Shown: piece after piece, positions 31,391 through 42,886 of the stretch
Layout: each line of letters begins with the position of its first letter
Numbering within the stretch: the first letter of the stretch is position 1
Assembly (NCBI RefSeq): GCF_905404315.1
Contig: NC_066293.1
Span: 635,001 to 699,000, forward strand
From: Leptidea sinapis
Taxonomy: Eukaryota; Arthropoda; Insecta; Lepidoptera; Pieridae
Length of the DNA: 64,000 nucleotides
Reading direction: 5' to 3'
Position numbers and translations under genes: made by a program
Notes under the pieces: generated by a model
What the model was told of the DNA's origin: nothing
Databases searched by the model: none
The model's input: only the letters and a program-made list of their open reading frames with translations

Positions 31391-31630
31391 TCACTTAACG
31401 GTTTCTAGTTAATAAAAATTAAAACAATGTTTCACATTAAATTTGCACTTAACAAATAAAATTAGCACTTGGAATAAATATTAGAAAAGGTAAAAACATT
31501 TATATCGTGCACGTTTGATATTATAGTAACGTTTATTCGCAATGTGGGTAATGGTTAAACAAAACAACACATCCATACACCGCGCGGTTTAAAGAGTAAC
31601 TGCTACTTACAGCGAATAACTTAGTTTTAA
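31391..31630. other. Spacer upstream of LINE-C ORF1
   Basis: Probably the LINE-C 5' UTR or flanking intron. AT-rich, nothing recognised. Confidence 0.35.
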
Positions 31631-31639
31631 ACTCAAAAA

Positions 31640-32550
31640 AGACAAAGTGTCTTAAATTTTCCCTATCAAAGATGGATTATACCAATAAAATTATTCCCGA
31701 CAATGTTAATCTGGATTTTTTAAATGAAACAATTTTCCTGGGCATTAGATTGGATGCCAGATTGCAATGGTGTCCTCAAATTTCACATTTGAGGAAAAGA
31801 CTTAGTTCAGCTGCTTACGCTGTAAGAAAAGTACGACAGCTTGCTGATGTAACTACGGCTCGTATTGTTTATTTTAGTTACTTCCACAGCATTATGTCAT
31901 ATGGCATACTGCTGTGGGGTCGAGCAGCTGATATACAGTCTATATTTATACTGTAAAAAAGGCAATTAGAAGTATTTATAATCTACGTAGCCGTGATACA
32001 TTGAGAGAACTTTTCAGAAAAATAAATATAATGACGGTGCCTGGACAAAATATATATGAAAATATTATGTATGCTCGAAGAAATATTTAAAATTTTGATA
32101 GAAATTGTGATAAACATTATCTTGATACGAGAAACAAATATAAACTAGCATGTTCAAAGTACCTACAGATTGTCTTAAGTTAATAATTATTTTATGGGCA
32201 TATGTATTAAATGTTATAAGTCTTAGTGAAAATAAGTTTAAGTTTGCTATTAAGCACATACTATCACAAAATGCGTATTATAAGATAGAAGAATATTTAA
32301 ATGACAAAATTATTTGGAACACTAATTGTAATTTAGTGATAAAACAAAATAAATAGATGATAGGTAACAGTTATTATATGTACAATACCATCTATGACAT
32401 TTATATTTTATATTTTTATTATTGACATTTATATTGTTATTATTGTTACATTTATATTTTTACGATAACGTATTAAATTATTCTATTGTATTTATGACGT
32501 GGAAAAGTGTATTGTATACACCTACTTTCAATAAATTGTTTTGATTTGAT
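31640..32550 (+). pseudogene. LINE-B 3' fragment
   Basis: Frame 31672-31956 carries IFLGIRLDARLQWCPQI, RLSSAAYAVRKVRQLADVTT and MSYGILLWGRAADIQSIF. After a stop the text goes on in another frame as LRELFRKINIMTVPGQNIYE, with a further break, then an AT-rich 3' UTR ending 'caataaattgttttgattt' at about 32550. Same family as 1985, 14090 and 63328; 5'-truncated and broken. Confidence 0.75.
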
Positions 32551-32878
32551 TTTATACTGAAATAAAGAATTTAAAAAAATCTATTGCAAATAAGAATTCG
32601 CTGCTTTGGAATAATAGTGTATTATTACAAAATACCACAATTTCGAGGTTATTAGACCACGCGACGGAGAATGATACAAATTATACAGTATGTAACTAGT
32701 ATATGTGAGATAAATGTAGGTACATACTTGTTAGCATATTTGCTGACGATATACCAAAAATTAACAAAATTCGTGCATTGGTTTTGTCAAAAAGTAGACT
32801 TTTAATTTTTAGCAAATTTAAACGTACTGTAGAATAGGTAACTGGGTCAATGACTCAATGAACTCGAATATTTCAATA
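32551..32878. other. AT-rich intron DNA
   Basis: No gene or repeat recognised. Confidence 0.4.
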
Positions 32879-33190
32879 TCATAAGGCGGAGTTGCCGGTT
32901 TGCCGTGCAAAAGTTGAATGGCAGGACGTGGTCTGGTACTGGACCATATTCGATGGTATGTCGCATTGTCCATCGCACAAAATTATTATTATTACCGTCC
33001 GGACCGTACTGTGTACGACGGCGGACCAATTGGTGCGAGGTATCCACCCACGCCCATCGGGCTTGTGATCGGACCGTACCAAATCCGACCATGTGTTTAG
33101 GCTTTAAAATACACGTGCCGGTGGTATCTCTTGAACGGCGCCACTATTCAAAGGCAAGGTCGAACATCGTACGGCGCGGCGTAGGGTAAA
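32879..33190. repeat. GC-richer unclassified insert
   Basis: About 310 bp that is clearly GC-richer than its surroundings, with no homology I can name. Frames of 60-94 codons are open on both strands but overlap each other and show no domain. Could be a non-autonomous element or a processed host fragment. Confidence 0.3.
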
Positions 33191-34370
33191 GGATCTTCTA
33201 TTGATAATTAGCTTTCTTTAACGTAATCGATAAAAATAAGCTGTTGAAGTTTATTTTGAAATTGTTATCTAATGATTATTTTAAATATACTTTATATAAA
33301 ATATAACTAAAAAATAGAAATTCAAATCTTATAAATTTAAATTGAAAAGAGTGTAAAAAATATATTTCATTATAAATAAAGCGTGGGGTGCTTTTTAAGA
33401 TATTATTAAAATATCTATAAATAAATACCAGAACTACATACACTACGAGAACGTCGCGCGCCGCAAAAAAAGTAGGTTATTCGAATCCCCGCCATTTTTC
33501 TTCGATATTTTTAATGTTTTGTTTACAAAAAATGAGCGATTCAAGTTTTGACAGCACACCACTTAATATTCAAGGGAATTTTAATAATTGCACTATACAA
33601 AATGTAAATTACTACTAAAAAAATAATTCTTTCATTAATACTTAGTTTATTTGTATATAATCAGTAATGGGTGATATTAGGTTACTATTAGGAGTGGCTG
33701 TTTAAATGTTAGCAGTAAACTGTTTCGGAATCTTTTAGAGGATTCAAATTCTGGGTGTAGATAAAGTCATTTTAAGTTGTTGTATACAAGTTGTATACAA
33801 CTGTTGATAATTAGGTATTAAAACACTCATGTACTGATACTATTATATTATATAAACCCACATTCGTGTTTTAATACCCCTTATTACACAACAGTTGCTA
33901 AAAAAAAAACATAACTATTACACTATTATCTATTAATCATTTTTTAGTATTTTTTTTAGATTCAATGAAGGGATTTTAATATTTGCGAATAAAAATATTT
34001 TAGTTATATTGAAAGATCACTTAATTCAACTAGCCGGAGATCACCGAACTAGCTCTTATAATATAATAATGGAATAATCTTATCAAATTAGTGTATTGTC
34101 ATGGGTCCTCGATAAATCTACAAAGTTTGAAAAAAATCTGGTCGTTTCAAGTGGGTCAAAATCGCGTCTAAAGGAGTCAGTTACAAACATACATACAATC
34201 AAACAAACATACAAGTGAAGCTTATATAAAGCGTGTAAAAATACTACACCCTAGGTATTTAAAACTAAACAGCTTCGTAAATTTGTTTTGATAAATTATG
34301 AAGTAGTTTAGAGATAATGATTGTGAATTACGAAGAACTAAACAATAAAGAGAGACAATAGGAGGATAAG
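33191..34370. repeat. AT-rich DNA with a lepidopteran repeat at its end
   Basis: 33191-34070 holds nothing recognisable except a tiny ORF at 33532-33618. 34080-34240 contains 'gggtcaaaatcgcgtctaaa', 'caaacatacatacaa' and 'gaagcttatataaagcgtg', a non-coding interspersed sequence I know as frequent in lepidopteran introns. Confidence 0.45.
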
Positions 34371-34408
34371 AGGACAAACGAGCGTACGGGTCACCTGTTG
34401 TTAAGTGA

Positions 34409-35211
34409 TCACCGCCGCCCACAATCTCTTGCAACACCAGAGGAATCACAGGAGCGTTGCCGGCCTTTAAGGAAGGTGTACGCGCTTTTTTTGAAGGTAC
34501 CCATGTCGTATTGTCCCGGAAACACCGCACAAGGAAGCTCATTCCACAGCTTTGTAGTACGTGGAAGAAAGCTCCTTGAAAACCGCACTGTGGAGGACCG
34601 CCACACATCCAGACGGTGAGGATGATATCCTAACTTGTGGCGTGTCGTGCGAAGGTGGAATTCGGCGGCAGGAATCAGGTTAAACAGCTCTTCGGAACAC
34701 TCCCCGTGATAAATGCGGTAGAAGACACACAATGAAGCGACGTCTCTACGCAACGCTAAGTGATTCAGCCGTTTACAGAGCACTGTGTCCCCGACAATTC
34801 GAGCTGCTCTGCGTTGCACGCGGTCAAATGGATCGAGCAGATACTGGGGTGCGCCAGACCAGAGATACAGCAATACTCCATGTGTGGCCGGACCTGCGCT
34901 TTGTAGAGCGCTAGTATGTGGGCCGGCTTGAAGTATTGCCGTGCTCTATTAATGACGCCCAGTTTCTTTGAAGCCAATTTGGCTTTGCCTTCCAGATGAC
35001 CACGAAATCGGCAATCGCTCGAGATTTCGAGACCCAGTATTCCGATACTAGGCGAGGCTTTGAGGGAAGTGTTGTCAAAGGGCGGTGATACGACAAATGG
35101 GGTCTTTTTAGTGGTAAACGCGCAAACTTGAGTCTTCTGGGGGTTAAATTGGACAAGGTTCAATTTTACCCATTCCGCGACCTTCTCAAGAGAGGACTCG
35201 ATAGAAGACAC
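34409..35211 (-). pseudogene. LINE-A copy 2 RT C-terminal part
   Basis: Frame 35211-34765: KVAEWVKLNLVQFNPQKTQV, then SIGILGLEISSDCRFRGHLE and YKAQVRPHMEYC. Frame 34873-34409: WSGAPQYLLDPFDRVQRRAA, then YHGECSEELFNLIPAAEFHL and FLPRTTKLWNELPCAVFPGQ. The two overlap because of one frameshift near 34770-34870. Confidence 0.75.
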
Positions 35212-35265
35212 AAGTTTCTCCCGGCACTGGTCGACGATTTCCCGAGAGAGACCTGCATGGCCAGT

Positions 35266-35673
35266 TTATACGGCATCACCAGTGCTGTCGTCTGCATAGC
35301 AATGAATGTTGGAGGTGTCTAACATATCATTGATATGCAGAAGAAACAGCGTGGGAGACAGCACAAAGCCTTGGGGCACTCCAGCATTCACGGGCTTCGG
35401 GTTCGAGCAATATCCGTCGACAATGACCTGTATGCTGCGCCCAGTGAGGAAGCTGGAGGTCCACTTGCACAAGCTCTCGGTAAGCCCAAATGATGGAAGT
35501 TTGGAGAGGAGCGCCTTGTGCCATACACGATCAAAGGCCTTCGCTATATCCAGGCTAACTGCCAGGCCTTCCCCCTTGCTTTCAATAGCCGCTGCCCATC
35601 TATGTGTTAGGTATACCAGATGATCACCTGCCGACCGACCATGGCGAAACCCGTATTGTCGATCGTTGATCAA
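35266..35673 (-). pseudogene. LINE-A copy 2 RT core
   Basis: 136 codons with INDRQYGFRHGRSAGDHLVY, LDIAKAFDRVWHKALLSKL (block A), VNAGVPQGFVLSPTLFLLHI (block B) and IHCYADDSTGDAV (catalytic box). YADDST defines this family here. The frame closes just after the catalytic box. Confidence 0.8.
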
Positions 35674-35716
35674 CTGGTGACCCTCTAGATATACTAAGAG
35701 CTGCTACTTATGCTCT

Positions 35717-36145
35717 TCATGATTTTGGAAAGCAGGGAGGTAATAGCAATAGGCCTGTAGTTTGCCGGATCCGAACTGTCTCCCTTTTTTGGATCGGATG
35801 GACAAGGACTGACTTCCATGAGTCAGGGACTACGCCTTTAGAATAAGAGTGCCGGAATAAACGCGTTTGCACCTGCGTCAACTCAGGGGCACACGTTCTT
35901 AGCACGATTGGAGAAATGCCATCCGGCCCGCTCGACTTCCTGACGTCCAACGAAAACAGAGCTCGCCTAACAGTTTTCTGTCTGAACTGTACTTCAGGCA
36001 TATAGCTCTGACACCGCAGGATGGTCGGCGAAAGAGTGCACAAGAGATTGGCTTTCTCTTTTGCCCTATGGGCCAGGTTGTCATTCCTCATGTGCAACGG
36101 CGGCATGGACGGCTGGCTGAAGAGGCCAAGAGCAGCTTTCGACAA
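35717..36145 (-). pseudogene. LINE-A copy 2 RT N-terminal part
   Basis: Carries VQFRQKTVRRALFSLDVRKS, then SGPDGISPIVLRTCAPELT and VVPDSWKSVLVHPIQKRET, the finger region of the RT. Separated from the core by a short frame break at about 35680-35716. Confidence 0.75.
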
Positions 36146-36148
36146 TGA

Positions 36149-37321
36149 TTAGAACTTGCGTGTTCCGGTCGGGTAACAGGAAAGCTGCTCGCCGATTTTG
36201 ACGACGTGTTTTGACTTTGCACGGGCGATTTGCCGCTTAACAAATCTGGAGGCACGGTTGTATTTCCTCTTAAGAACTGTGCAGTTCGGATCCTTTGCGC
36301 CCAGCGCCGCAACCCAAGCTCGACACGCCTGTTTTTTGCAGTCAGATGCTGCTTTAACTGACGCATCGAACCAGGGCTGTGATCTGCCACCGATGGGTAC
36401 TACAGAGTTTGGTATAAAAATATCCATAGCCTGTAGTATCACATCGGCTACTGCAACGGCGCAGGCACTAGGATCATCCGAAGGGAAACAAACCCTGCCC
36501 CAAGGGTAGAATGCAAAAAAGGAACGCATCCTATCCCAATCTGCTGACTTGTAGTGCCAAACGCGGCGGGTCGCTGGTGGGCTGCGACGTTGGCGTCGGA
36601 TAGGCACTACACTCCTGACCAAGCAATGGTCGGACATTCCGAGAGGGGCGTTGACAAAGACCTGGTAACCATCGGGATGTGTAGTCAGCAGAAGATCCAA
36701 TAAGGACGGCATGTGGCTATCCACATCCGGGAGCCGCGTTGGCGACTTGACCAATTGGGACAGACCATACGCCAATGCAAAATTATGCACAGATCGCCCT
36801 GCGTAGTCTGTGGTACGTGCTCCAAGCCATTCGGCATTGTGCCCGTTGAAATCACCCAAGACTACGATTTCAGCGGAGGGGATCGGTGCAAGCACGTCGT
36901 CAATTGCCGCTTGAACGCAGCCCATGAGATGATCGGTTTCTGCGTTACCACTATGGGACCTATAGACACACGCATAGATGCGGACGCGGTCCTCTAAATC
37001 TACGCGGAGCCAGAGAGTGGACAGGCCCCTACCCTCAAAATTGCCGAGGCGGTGACAGCAGATATCCTCCCTAACGTACACACATACCCCGGCATGAGGC
37101 AAAAAATTGTGCTCAATTTTGTACCCGGGGTACGTTAAATATGACGTATCGCTAGGTCGAGATATCTGCGTCTCCGTAAGGAAACACAAGGCCGGCTGCG
37201 CCGTCTCAAGGTGGTGGTGGACGGCGTTTAAATTGGAGTGAATTCCCCTGATATTGCAAAAGTCCACGTTGAGTGTGGAGCGGGGTGCCGTGGTGTTACT
37301 GCCTCGTTTGTCCTTGGTCAT
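36149..37321 (-). CDS. LINE-A copy 2 APE endonuclease and linker, open 390 codons
   Basis: Opens MTKDKRGSNTTAPRSTLNVD, then VDFCNIRGIHSNLNAVHHHL, FLTETQISRPSD (catalytic Glu), GVCVYVREDI, YACVYRSHSGNAETDHLMG, IVVLGDFNGHNAEWLGARTT (metal/acid residues) and GMSDHCLVRS (S-D-H). It then continues into the linker with VPIGGRSQPWFDASVKAASD. All endonuclease hallmarks are present, so this domain could be active in isolation. It ends before the RT because of a break at about 36149. Confidence 0.82.
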   Translation of the reverse strand: MTKDKRGSNTTAPRSTLNVDFCNIRGIHSNLNAVHHHLETAQPALCFLTETQISRPSDTSYLTYPGYKIEHNFLPHAGVCVYVREDICCHRLGNFEGRGLSTLWLRVDLEDRVRIYACVYRSHSGNAETDHLMGCVQAAIDDVLAPIPSAEIVVLGDFNGHNAEWLGARTTDYAGRSVHNFALAYGLSQLVKSPTRLPDVDSHMPSLLDLLLTTHPDGYQVFVNAPLGMSDHCLVRSVVPIRRQRRSPPATRRVWHYKSADWDRMRSFFAFYPWGRVCFPSDDPSACAVAVADVILQAMDIFIPNSVVPIGGRSQPWFDASVKAASDCKKQACRAWVAALGAKDPNCTVLKRKYNRASRFVKRQIARAKSKHVVKIGEQLSCYPTGTRKF

Positions 37322-37710
37322 GCGCGGTTCTGTGCCCTCCCCAGAATACGAAGGGCAGCCCGGGCTAGAGTGCTCGGGGAGGGATTCTTGGACTCTGATA
37401 GAGCCGGTACCCTCCTGGGGTAAAATCTTTTAAAGTTCCGCTGTCATTTTCGGGGGGGGGGGGGGGGGGTGGAATGGCCACCGGTCCTCGACACTAACCT
37501 ATGCGAAACATAGCGGCACTAGGCCGCTACTTCACGCCGGTATTCTGTGCGAGTGTGGTAATTAACCCGGACGAGCCTGGCCCGATTGTGCTGACGTCAA
37601 AAGACGGCAGCGTGACTCTCCCACTTCTAAAAAGCCCTTAGTCGCCTCTCACGACACCCATGGGCCTGGGACTCCCCTATTCTTTTTACGCCCCGGGAAA
37701 AGTACAGGGC

Positions 37711-40700
37711 AGTATATACGCTATTATTATTTTTTTCGCCATTTTTTAGTATTTGTTGATTCAGTAGACAGTTTTCCCCTAGCTTCCGGGAAGTGTGTAC
37801 GATCTGTCAGTGTCTGTGAATCCAAGTGGATGCTTTACGCAGGGCGCGATTGTTTTAAGTAATTGACTGAATTTATTAATTTAACTTACTAAAAAAAACT
37901 TCAAGTGAAATGTTTAAATCGATTTTTATTTCTTTGCTAATTGTTAAGAGCTTGTTTACGATAAAGAATTTCCATCCACGAATAAAGATAAAAAGAAGTA
38001 AGAACAATTTGCAATATTAATCAATATCGCAATATGCAATCAAAATCAATAGATAAAGTATATACATAATGAGCGCCATCTAGCGACTAGCAACGGTTTT
38101 CGGTACACTACGGGCGTAAAATATTTTACTAAAAATAACGCAGCGCCATCTCTTAGCCTGGGTACACTGATTTTAAATAATAAAAACATCAGTTGCACAT
38201 CTATCTCTTGTATATAGTGTATTATCTATGCCTTGCTAGAAAACCAATGCAAGCCACTGAGTACAAACCTATCTTGGATGACACCGACTCCAAAAATTAC
38301 AATAATCGTAACTAGAATTAGATAAATTAATTAGATTGTATAAAAATACGCAATTATTTTAATACTTTTCAGAGCACATTATATCTATTGTTTTGGAATA
38401 GTGTTTTTGAAGTCGGTTGTTTTTTTGTTAATTTTTTTTTATTTTATAATTTTTAGTGAATTTGAAGTGCACTAACTAACAATTTGTCAAAATATGTGTA
38501 GATATACTAAATTTTTCAATGCAGCAATGAACGTAAGTGCTTTGCAATTTGATTAAAGACAGTTAGAAATTCTGCCACAGATCGCACCATTTCTGTAAGT
38601 CGTTAAGGAGTCCCATTGATAATCATATTCGACTACGACAATTACTTGACCATAACTATGTAGATAACTTAAATATCCGGATAGCATAAAAAAGAATAGG
38701 CCGAGTATCCTTAATTTTCTCCTAAGAATTGAAGAGTTCCGTTACTTTGTCATGGATTCCGTAATCAGAGTTTGACTAGCCAAACTGTCTTTGAAGTATA
38801 TCCTTTCCAATAAAAAAGGAATCATCGAAATCGGTTGGCGCGATATTGAGTTATTCGTAAATTTATAATCCACTTAGCTATGTATAGAAAATTTAAGATT
38901 TATGGTTTTCTCATGGATGCCATTGTCAGATCTGGGCCAAATTACAATGGGACCACACGGGAAGCACCAGCAAATAAAAAAAGAATTATCAAAATCGGTT
39001 CACCCAGTCGAAAGTTTTGAGGTAACAAACATTAAAAAAAAACGACGAATTGAGAACCTCCTCCTTTTTTGAAGTCGGTTAATAATACCGTATTAGATAC
39101 AAATAAGAGGAATAATTTTGTCACTTTTCTTAATAAGACTGCTTAGAAGAAAATAATAACCAATGTTGATTATGTTATGTTTTTGAATAAGACGCTTTTA
39201 CCTAAAATATCAAATAGGTTCTAACAATTAATAACCTATTTAAGAAAAAAGCGGTTATTATTGCAGTTAGATTTTTTAATGAAATTTGGTATGGTAACGA
39301 ATTTAAAAATGTTTTTATATTTCTGTGGCTGATCGATGAACGCTGCTAATGTATAAGAATTTGAATATTGTGATGAAATTGTCATGTAGTTTCGTATAAT
39401 TGAAATTAAAACACGAGTATCTAAGCAAAAACATTCTAAGAGTAAGGGTGCGGTCGTTACCAACAGTCTTGGTAAACATCCGACTTCAAAAAATAGATTC
39501 CAAAGCAATATATAAATAAAAAGAATACAAATAATTGCGTATTCCTCTACAACTTTATAATCAACCTATTTTTATAGTATATAATTGTAAATATTCAAAA
39601 TACCTAAAAATTAATAAAATTGTTACGACAATATTATAACGTCGGTAAATATATTATTATTTTTGGAATCGTCGTAGTGTGCTTCAAAATTGAAAGTTAA
39701 AAAAGAAACGTCCAAAATACTAGAATCAACGTTTGATTTGGTATTTTATTCAGACGGTTGCCAAAACTATTAGCTAAATAATGGCAGGTTACATTTGAAT
39801 GTTATAAATACATGTTATAAATATTTAATAAAGGGACATACACAAAAAGAGGGTGATATCGTTCACTTGGTAGTAGAAAGGAATATCCAAAAAACCTTAG
39901 ATCTGGATCAATATATACACCAGATCAATACACCCAGATAGTAAAAAGTGCTAAGAAAACTGGTAATTCCTACAAGGTAAACGAAATGTACTATGTAGAA
40001 AAAAGTCCAAAGATGTTGAAAAGTTAACAACAGCTTTGGACACAAATTTTTCAAAAATCTCTGATAAATAAGTCATGATATTAACATATATGAAAAATAT
40101 TAAAGTAGAAATGGATGACACCCTAGATTACACCTTCTCATAAAAAACTTCCTGTGATCACGAGAATTTCAAAAAAGTTGTAGTTTTAGATAAGGTATGA
40201 AGACCTAAAAATTGCAGGATAATATTACACGTACAAAAGCTTATACAAGAAAAAGAAAAAAGGACTGCTTGGACTTTTCATAAAAACAATTCCTGAATGT
40301 CACTGACGATTCTATGAAATCCTTAGAATGTAATTTACTGTTATATTTTTTTTATTCCAAGTTGATCTCCATACAATGTAACCCTTATAACGTTTTAAGT
40401 TTAACGTTCTGTTTTTGTATGGGGTTTATCCGGGTTAGCTAGAGTATTATTATAGTATTAGTAGGTAGGTACTTCAAGAATCAGACAGAACGTAAGAGAA
40501 CGCAACGTAAATTAACACCTGAATACCCACGCTGATATGGGCTATTCAGGTGTTAATTTTCTTATCACTTTTTGGAAAAGTTTAGTGGTACTATAATGTA
40601 CGTTTCTATGTAAAGGTATAGGTATCCTAGAACTATATGTATCAGAGCTACGTACCACCAAAATCCTAATTTTATTGATTATTCTAGGTTAAGTTTTATA

Positions 40701-41140
40701 AGTATTTCTGTTTTAAAGTGGCCGAATTCGCCTTATGACTCTATATTAATACATATTGTGATTGTCTTAATCCAAAATGTGACATTGTTTTATAGATAAT
40801 TGTAATATTCATGCGGAGATATTGGAAAATACAACGTTAATGATAAAAAAGATTTTTTGATTTATATTATGTATCATTACGTAATTGAGTCAGTATACGT
40901 CATAAAATTACTAAAAACGGTCTGAAGTACATCGAAGTTCTTTTATTATTTTGTAAGTATTGTTTCACGGAAGTGATGAAATCGTAACAGGTGCTTCTGT
41001 AATAAATAGAATGATAGATATTTTTCTTTGTTTTTAATTAATTTTCAACCATAAAAGTACAATAGATAAAAAGTTATAAGATGTGAAATAACAGAAAACT
41101 TCAATCAACTCCATTGAAAAGAATAGCATTGTTGAGCTGA
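37711..41140. repeat. 3.4-kb stretch of intron DNA with short repeats
   Basis: No gene. Recognisable pieces are the 'tttttgaagtcggttgttttt' motif at about 38403, again (plus) at 39064 after 'attgagaacctcctcctttt', and inverted ('gacttcaaaaa') near 39480. This is a lepidopteran non-coding repeat, probably a decayed non-autonomous DNA or Helitron-like element. 39840-40330 is A-rich with many stops and may be a very old coding remnant, but I cannot name it. A 17-bp perfect hairpin lies at 40509-40559. Confidence 0.5.
40509..40559. repeat. Short perfect hairpin
   Basis: Arms aaattaacacctgaata (40509-40525) and tattcaggtgttaattt (40543-40559) are exact complements, continued inward by ccc/ggg with one bulged c; the loop is acgctgatat. 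Confidence 0.9.
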
Positions 41141-41189
41141 AACAATATTCTTCCAAGGCAGCGATTTATTACTTATACAATGTGTTAGT

Positions 41190-41500
41190 TTAACACATAA
41201 ATGTAAAATAAATTAAAATATAAAAAGCTTATTCGAAGTGGTCTTCATTGGCTGCAATACAGTCCATTAATCGTTGAGGCCAATTATCAATAGAAGCACG
41301 CACTCTTTCCATGGGTAAAATTCTTCACTGGCAAGACTATCTGGCTTAGACCGAGCTTTATGACCCGGCGCCGAGTCTTGCTGAAAGGACCATTCTTCGT
41401 TATTGAACATGGTGTAAGAGGCTTGTAAGGGGCACTACTTTTTCAAGTATACCTTCTGTCACTAACAGAGGAGGTCTCATTGTACCTATTAATAGCCCGG
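41190..41500 (-). pseudogene. Mariner transposase remnant, C-terminal part
   Basis: Minus strand reads, across frames, FNNEEWSFQQDSAPGHKAR (the 'W-x-F-Q-Q-D-x-A-P-x-H' catalytic-region signature of mariner-type transposases, with the second Asp) and, after frameshifts, VRASIDNWPQRLMDCIAANE followed by DHF and a stop, which is a mariner C-terminus. The third catalytic Asp region is deleted. It belongs with the N-terminal piece at 42785-42886; LINE-E lies between them. Confidence 0.75.
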
Positions 41501-41504
41501 TACA

Positions 41505-42784
41505 CAAACGTTTTTCTAATAATAAGACGGAATATATCCGGAATACTTCAAAAAAGTAAGAGTCGTTCCTCTTTATAAGGGTAAAGGCAAAAAGACGGAT
41601 TCCAACTGCTATAGACCTATTTCAATAATACCAGCTATTGCAAAAATATTCGAAAATGGTCTCACCTCTCGAATAACAAATTATCTTAGCAGCGTGGCAG
41701 CTATCTCAGATCGGCAATATGCGTATCGCGCGGGTCATTCAACCACCATGTTGACTCGTAAAGTAGTCGAATGCATTTTAAATGCCCGCGAGAAAGGGCT
41801 AGAGGTCGTACTGCTTTTCTGTGACCTGTCTACGGCATTTGACGTAGCCGATCATTGCGTACTAGCTACTAAGTTTCAGCACTACGGTATTGATCACCGA
41901 ACGTTAAAACTTATGTTAGATTTCATGAGCAATAGAGTTTAATACGTTACGGGTAGCGGGTGTGAATTAAAGTCAGACGGTCTCTATACGACTGTAGGAG
42001 TACCTCAGGGTTCCTCATTGTCTAATCTCGCCTTCTCTATTCTGCTGAACGACTTACCGAGAATCGTAGAGAACGCCGAAGTATACATGTACGCTGATGA
42101 TGTGGCTACTGTGATAACTGCGCCGGGACTAGATGCTCTCGAACAAAAGCTCAACTCGGTAATAAATCAATTGGCTGAATGGTTCCGCGGAAACGGTCTG
42201 GTGTTAAATCTAACAAAGACCCAATTTATATGTTTCGATCTCTCTGGTCGGACTCGGCGGCAGCTGGTTTTAAATATCAATGATGTTCGTTTACAACAGG
42301 TTAAAGCAGCGTCCTTCCTCGGTTTTCAATTAGATCAAACTTTGTCGTGGGATCACCACATCGAAAATCTATCTGGTAGATTAGCCCGTAGCTGTTTCGC
42401 ATTAAGTAGACTTTCCTCGACATTGTCAAAGAAAGCGCTACGTACCTGTTACTTTGCAACCTTTCAGTCACAGGTACAATATGGAGTTGAATTTTGGGGA
42501 CGCGCCGCGGACTTTGAACGAGTTTGTCGCCTACAAAGGCGAGCCGTTCGCATACTAGCTGGTATACCGTCGGACCAATGCGTAAGACCTTTCTTCGTTT
42601 CTCCCGGACTATATACTCGTAACAAGCGTGTCAAATTGTAACACTTTTAAATATAAACTCAAAAGGTGGCTCATTGAGCGCTCGTTTTACTCATATAATG
42701 AATTTATAAATTAATAATTGAATTATTATGTTAAGTATGTATGACGTGTAATAGTATTTACGAATAAAAACTTGAACTTGAACT
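41505..42784 (+). mobile_element. LINE-E, 5'-truncated copy inserted in mariner remnant
   Basis: Plus-strand RT beginning YFKKVRVVPLYKGKGKKTDS and NCYRPISIIPAIAKIFENGL, then frame 41694-41942 (ISDRQYAYRAGHSTTMLTRK, LLFCDLSTAFDVADHCVLA), one stop at about 41940, frame 42018-42641 (VGVPQGSSLSNLAFSILLND, VYMYADDVATVITA, FLGFQLDQTLSWDHHI) and a 3' end with 'acttgaacttgaactt' at about 42768-42784. No endonuclease. A region between KRVKL and the 3' UTR appears deleted. Family differs from A-D. Confidence 0.75.
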
Positions 42785-42886
42785 TAATACCAAGCGTATG
42801 GAGAGTTTTAAAAATTGCATTTGGCTCCATACCTACCTTGTGTAATGCAATCACAGCGATTCGGTTCTCTTTATCACCCCACTCCA
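42785..42886 (-). pseudogene. Mariner transposase remnant, N-terminal part
   Basis: Starts at Met 42886: MEWGDKENRIAVIALHKVGM, then PNAIFKTLHTLGI. This is the N-terminal helix-turn-helix region of a mariner-type transposase (R-h-A-V-I-x-L-x-x-x-G-x-x-x-x-x-I-x-K-x-L). The reading stops at the LINE-E junction. About 160 residues of the middle of the transposase are gone. Confidence 0.7.

Larger units (their letters stand above)
34371..37710 (-). mobile_element. LINE-A copy 2, nearly full length
   Basis: Best-preserved minus-strand LINE-A. 3' end at about 34371 ('aggataagaggacaaacgag'; the tail run itself is short here), RT C-terminus 34409-35211, RT core 35266-35673, RT start 35717-36145, endonuclease and linker 36149-37321, then 5' UTR-like sequence with an 18-base G run (37452-37469) and a GC-rich part ending near 37710. 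Frame breaks split ORF2 into five pieces. No separate ORF1 was recognised upstream. Confidence 0.82.

Noticed and set aside
39236..39508. 90-codon minus ORF
   Set aside because: Lies in AT-rich repeat DNA with the 'gacttcaaaaa' end inside it; no recognisable protein.
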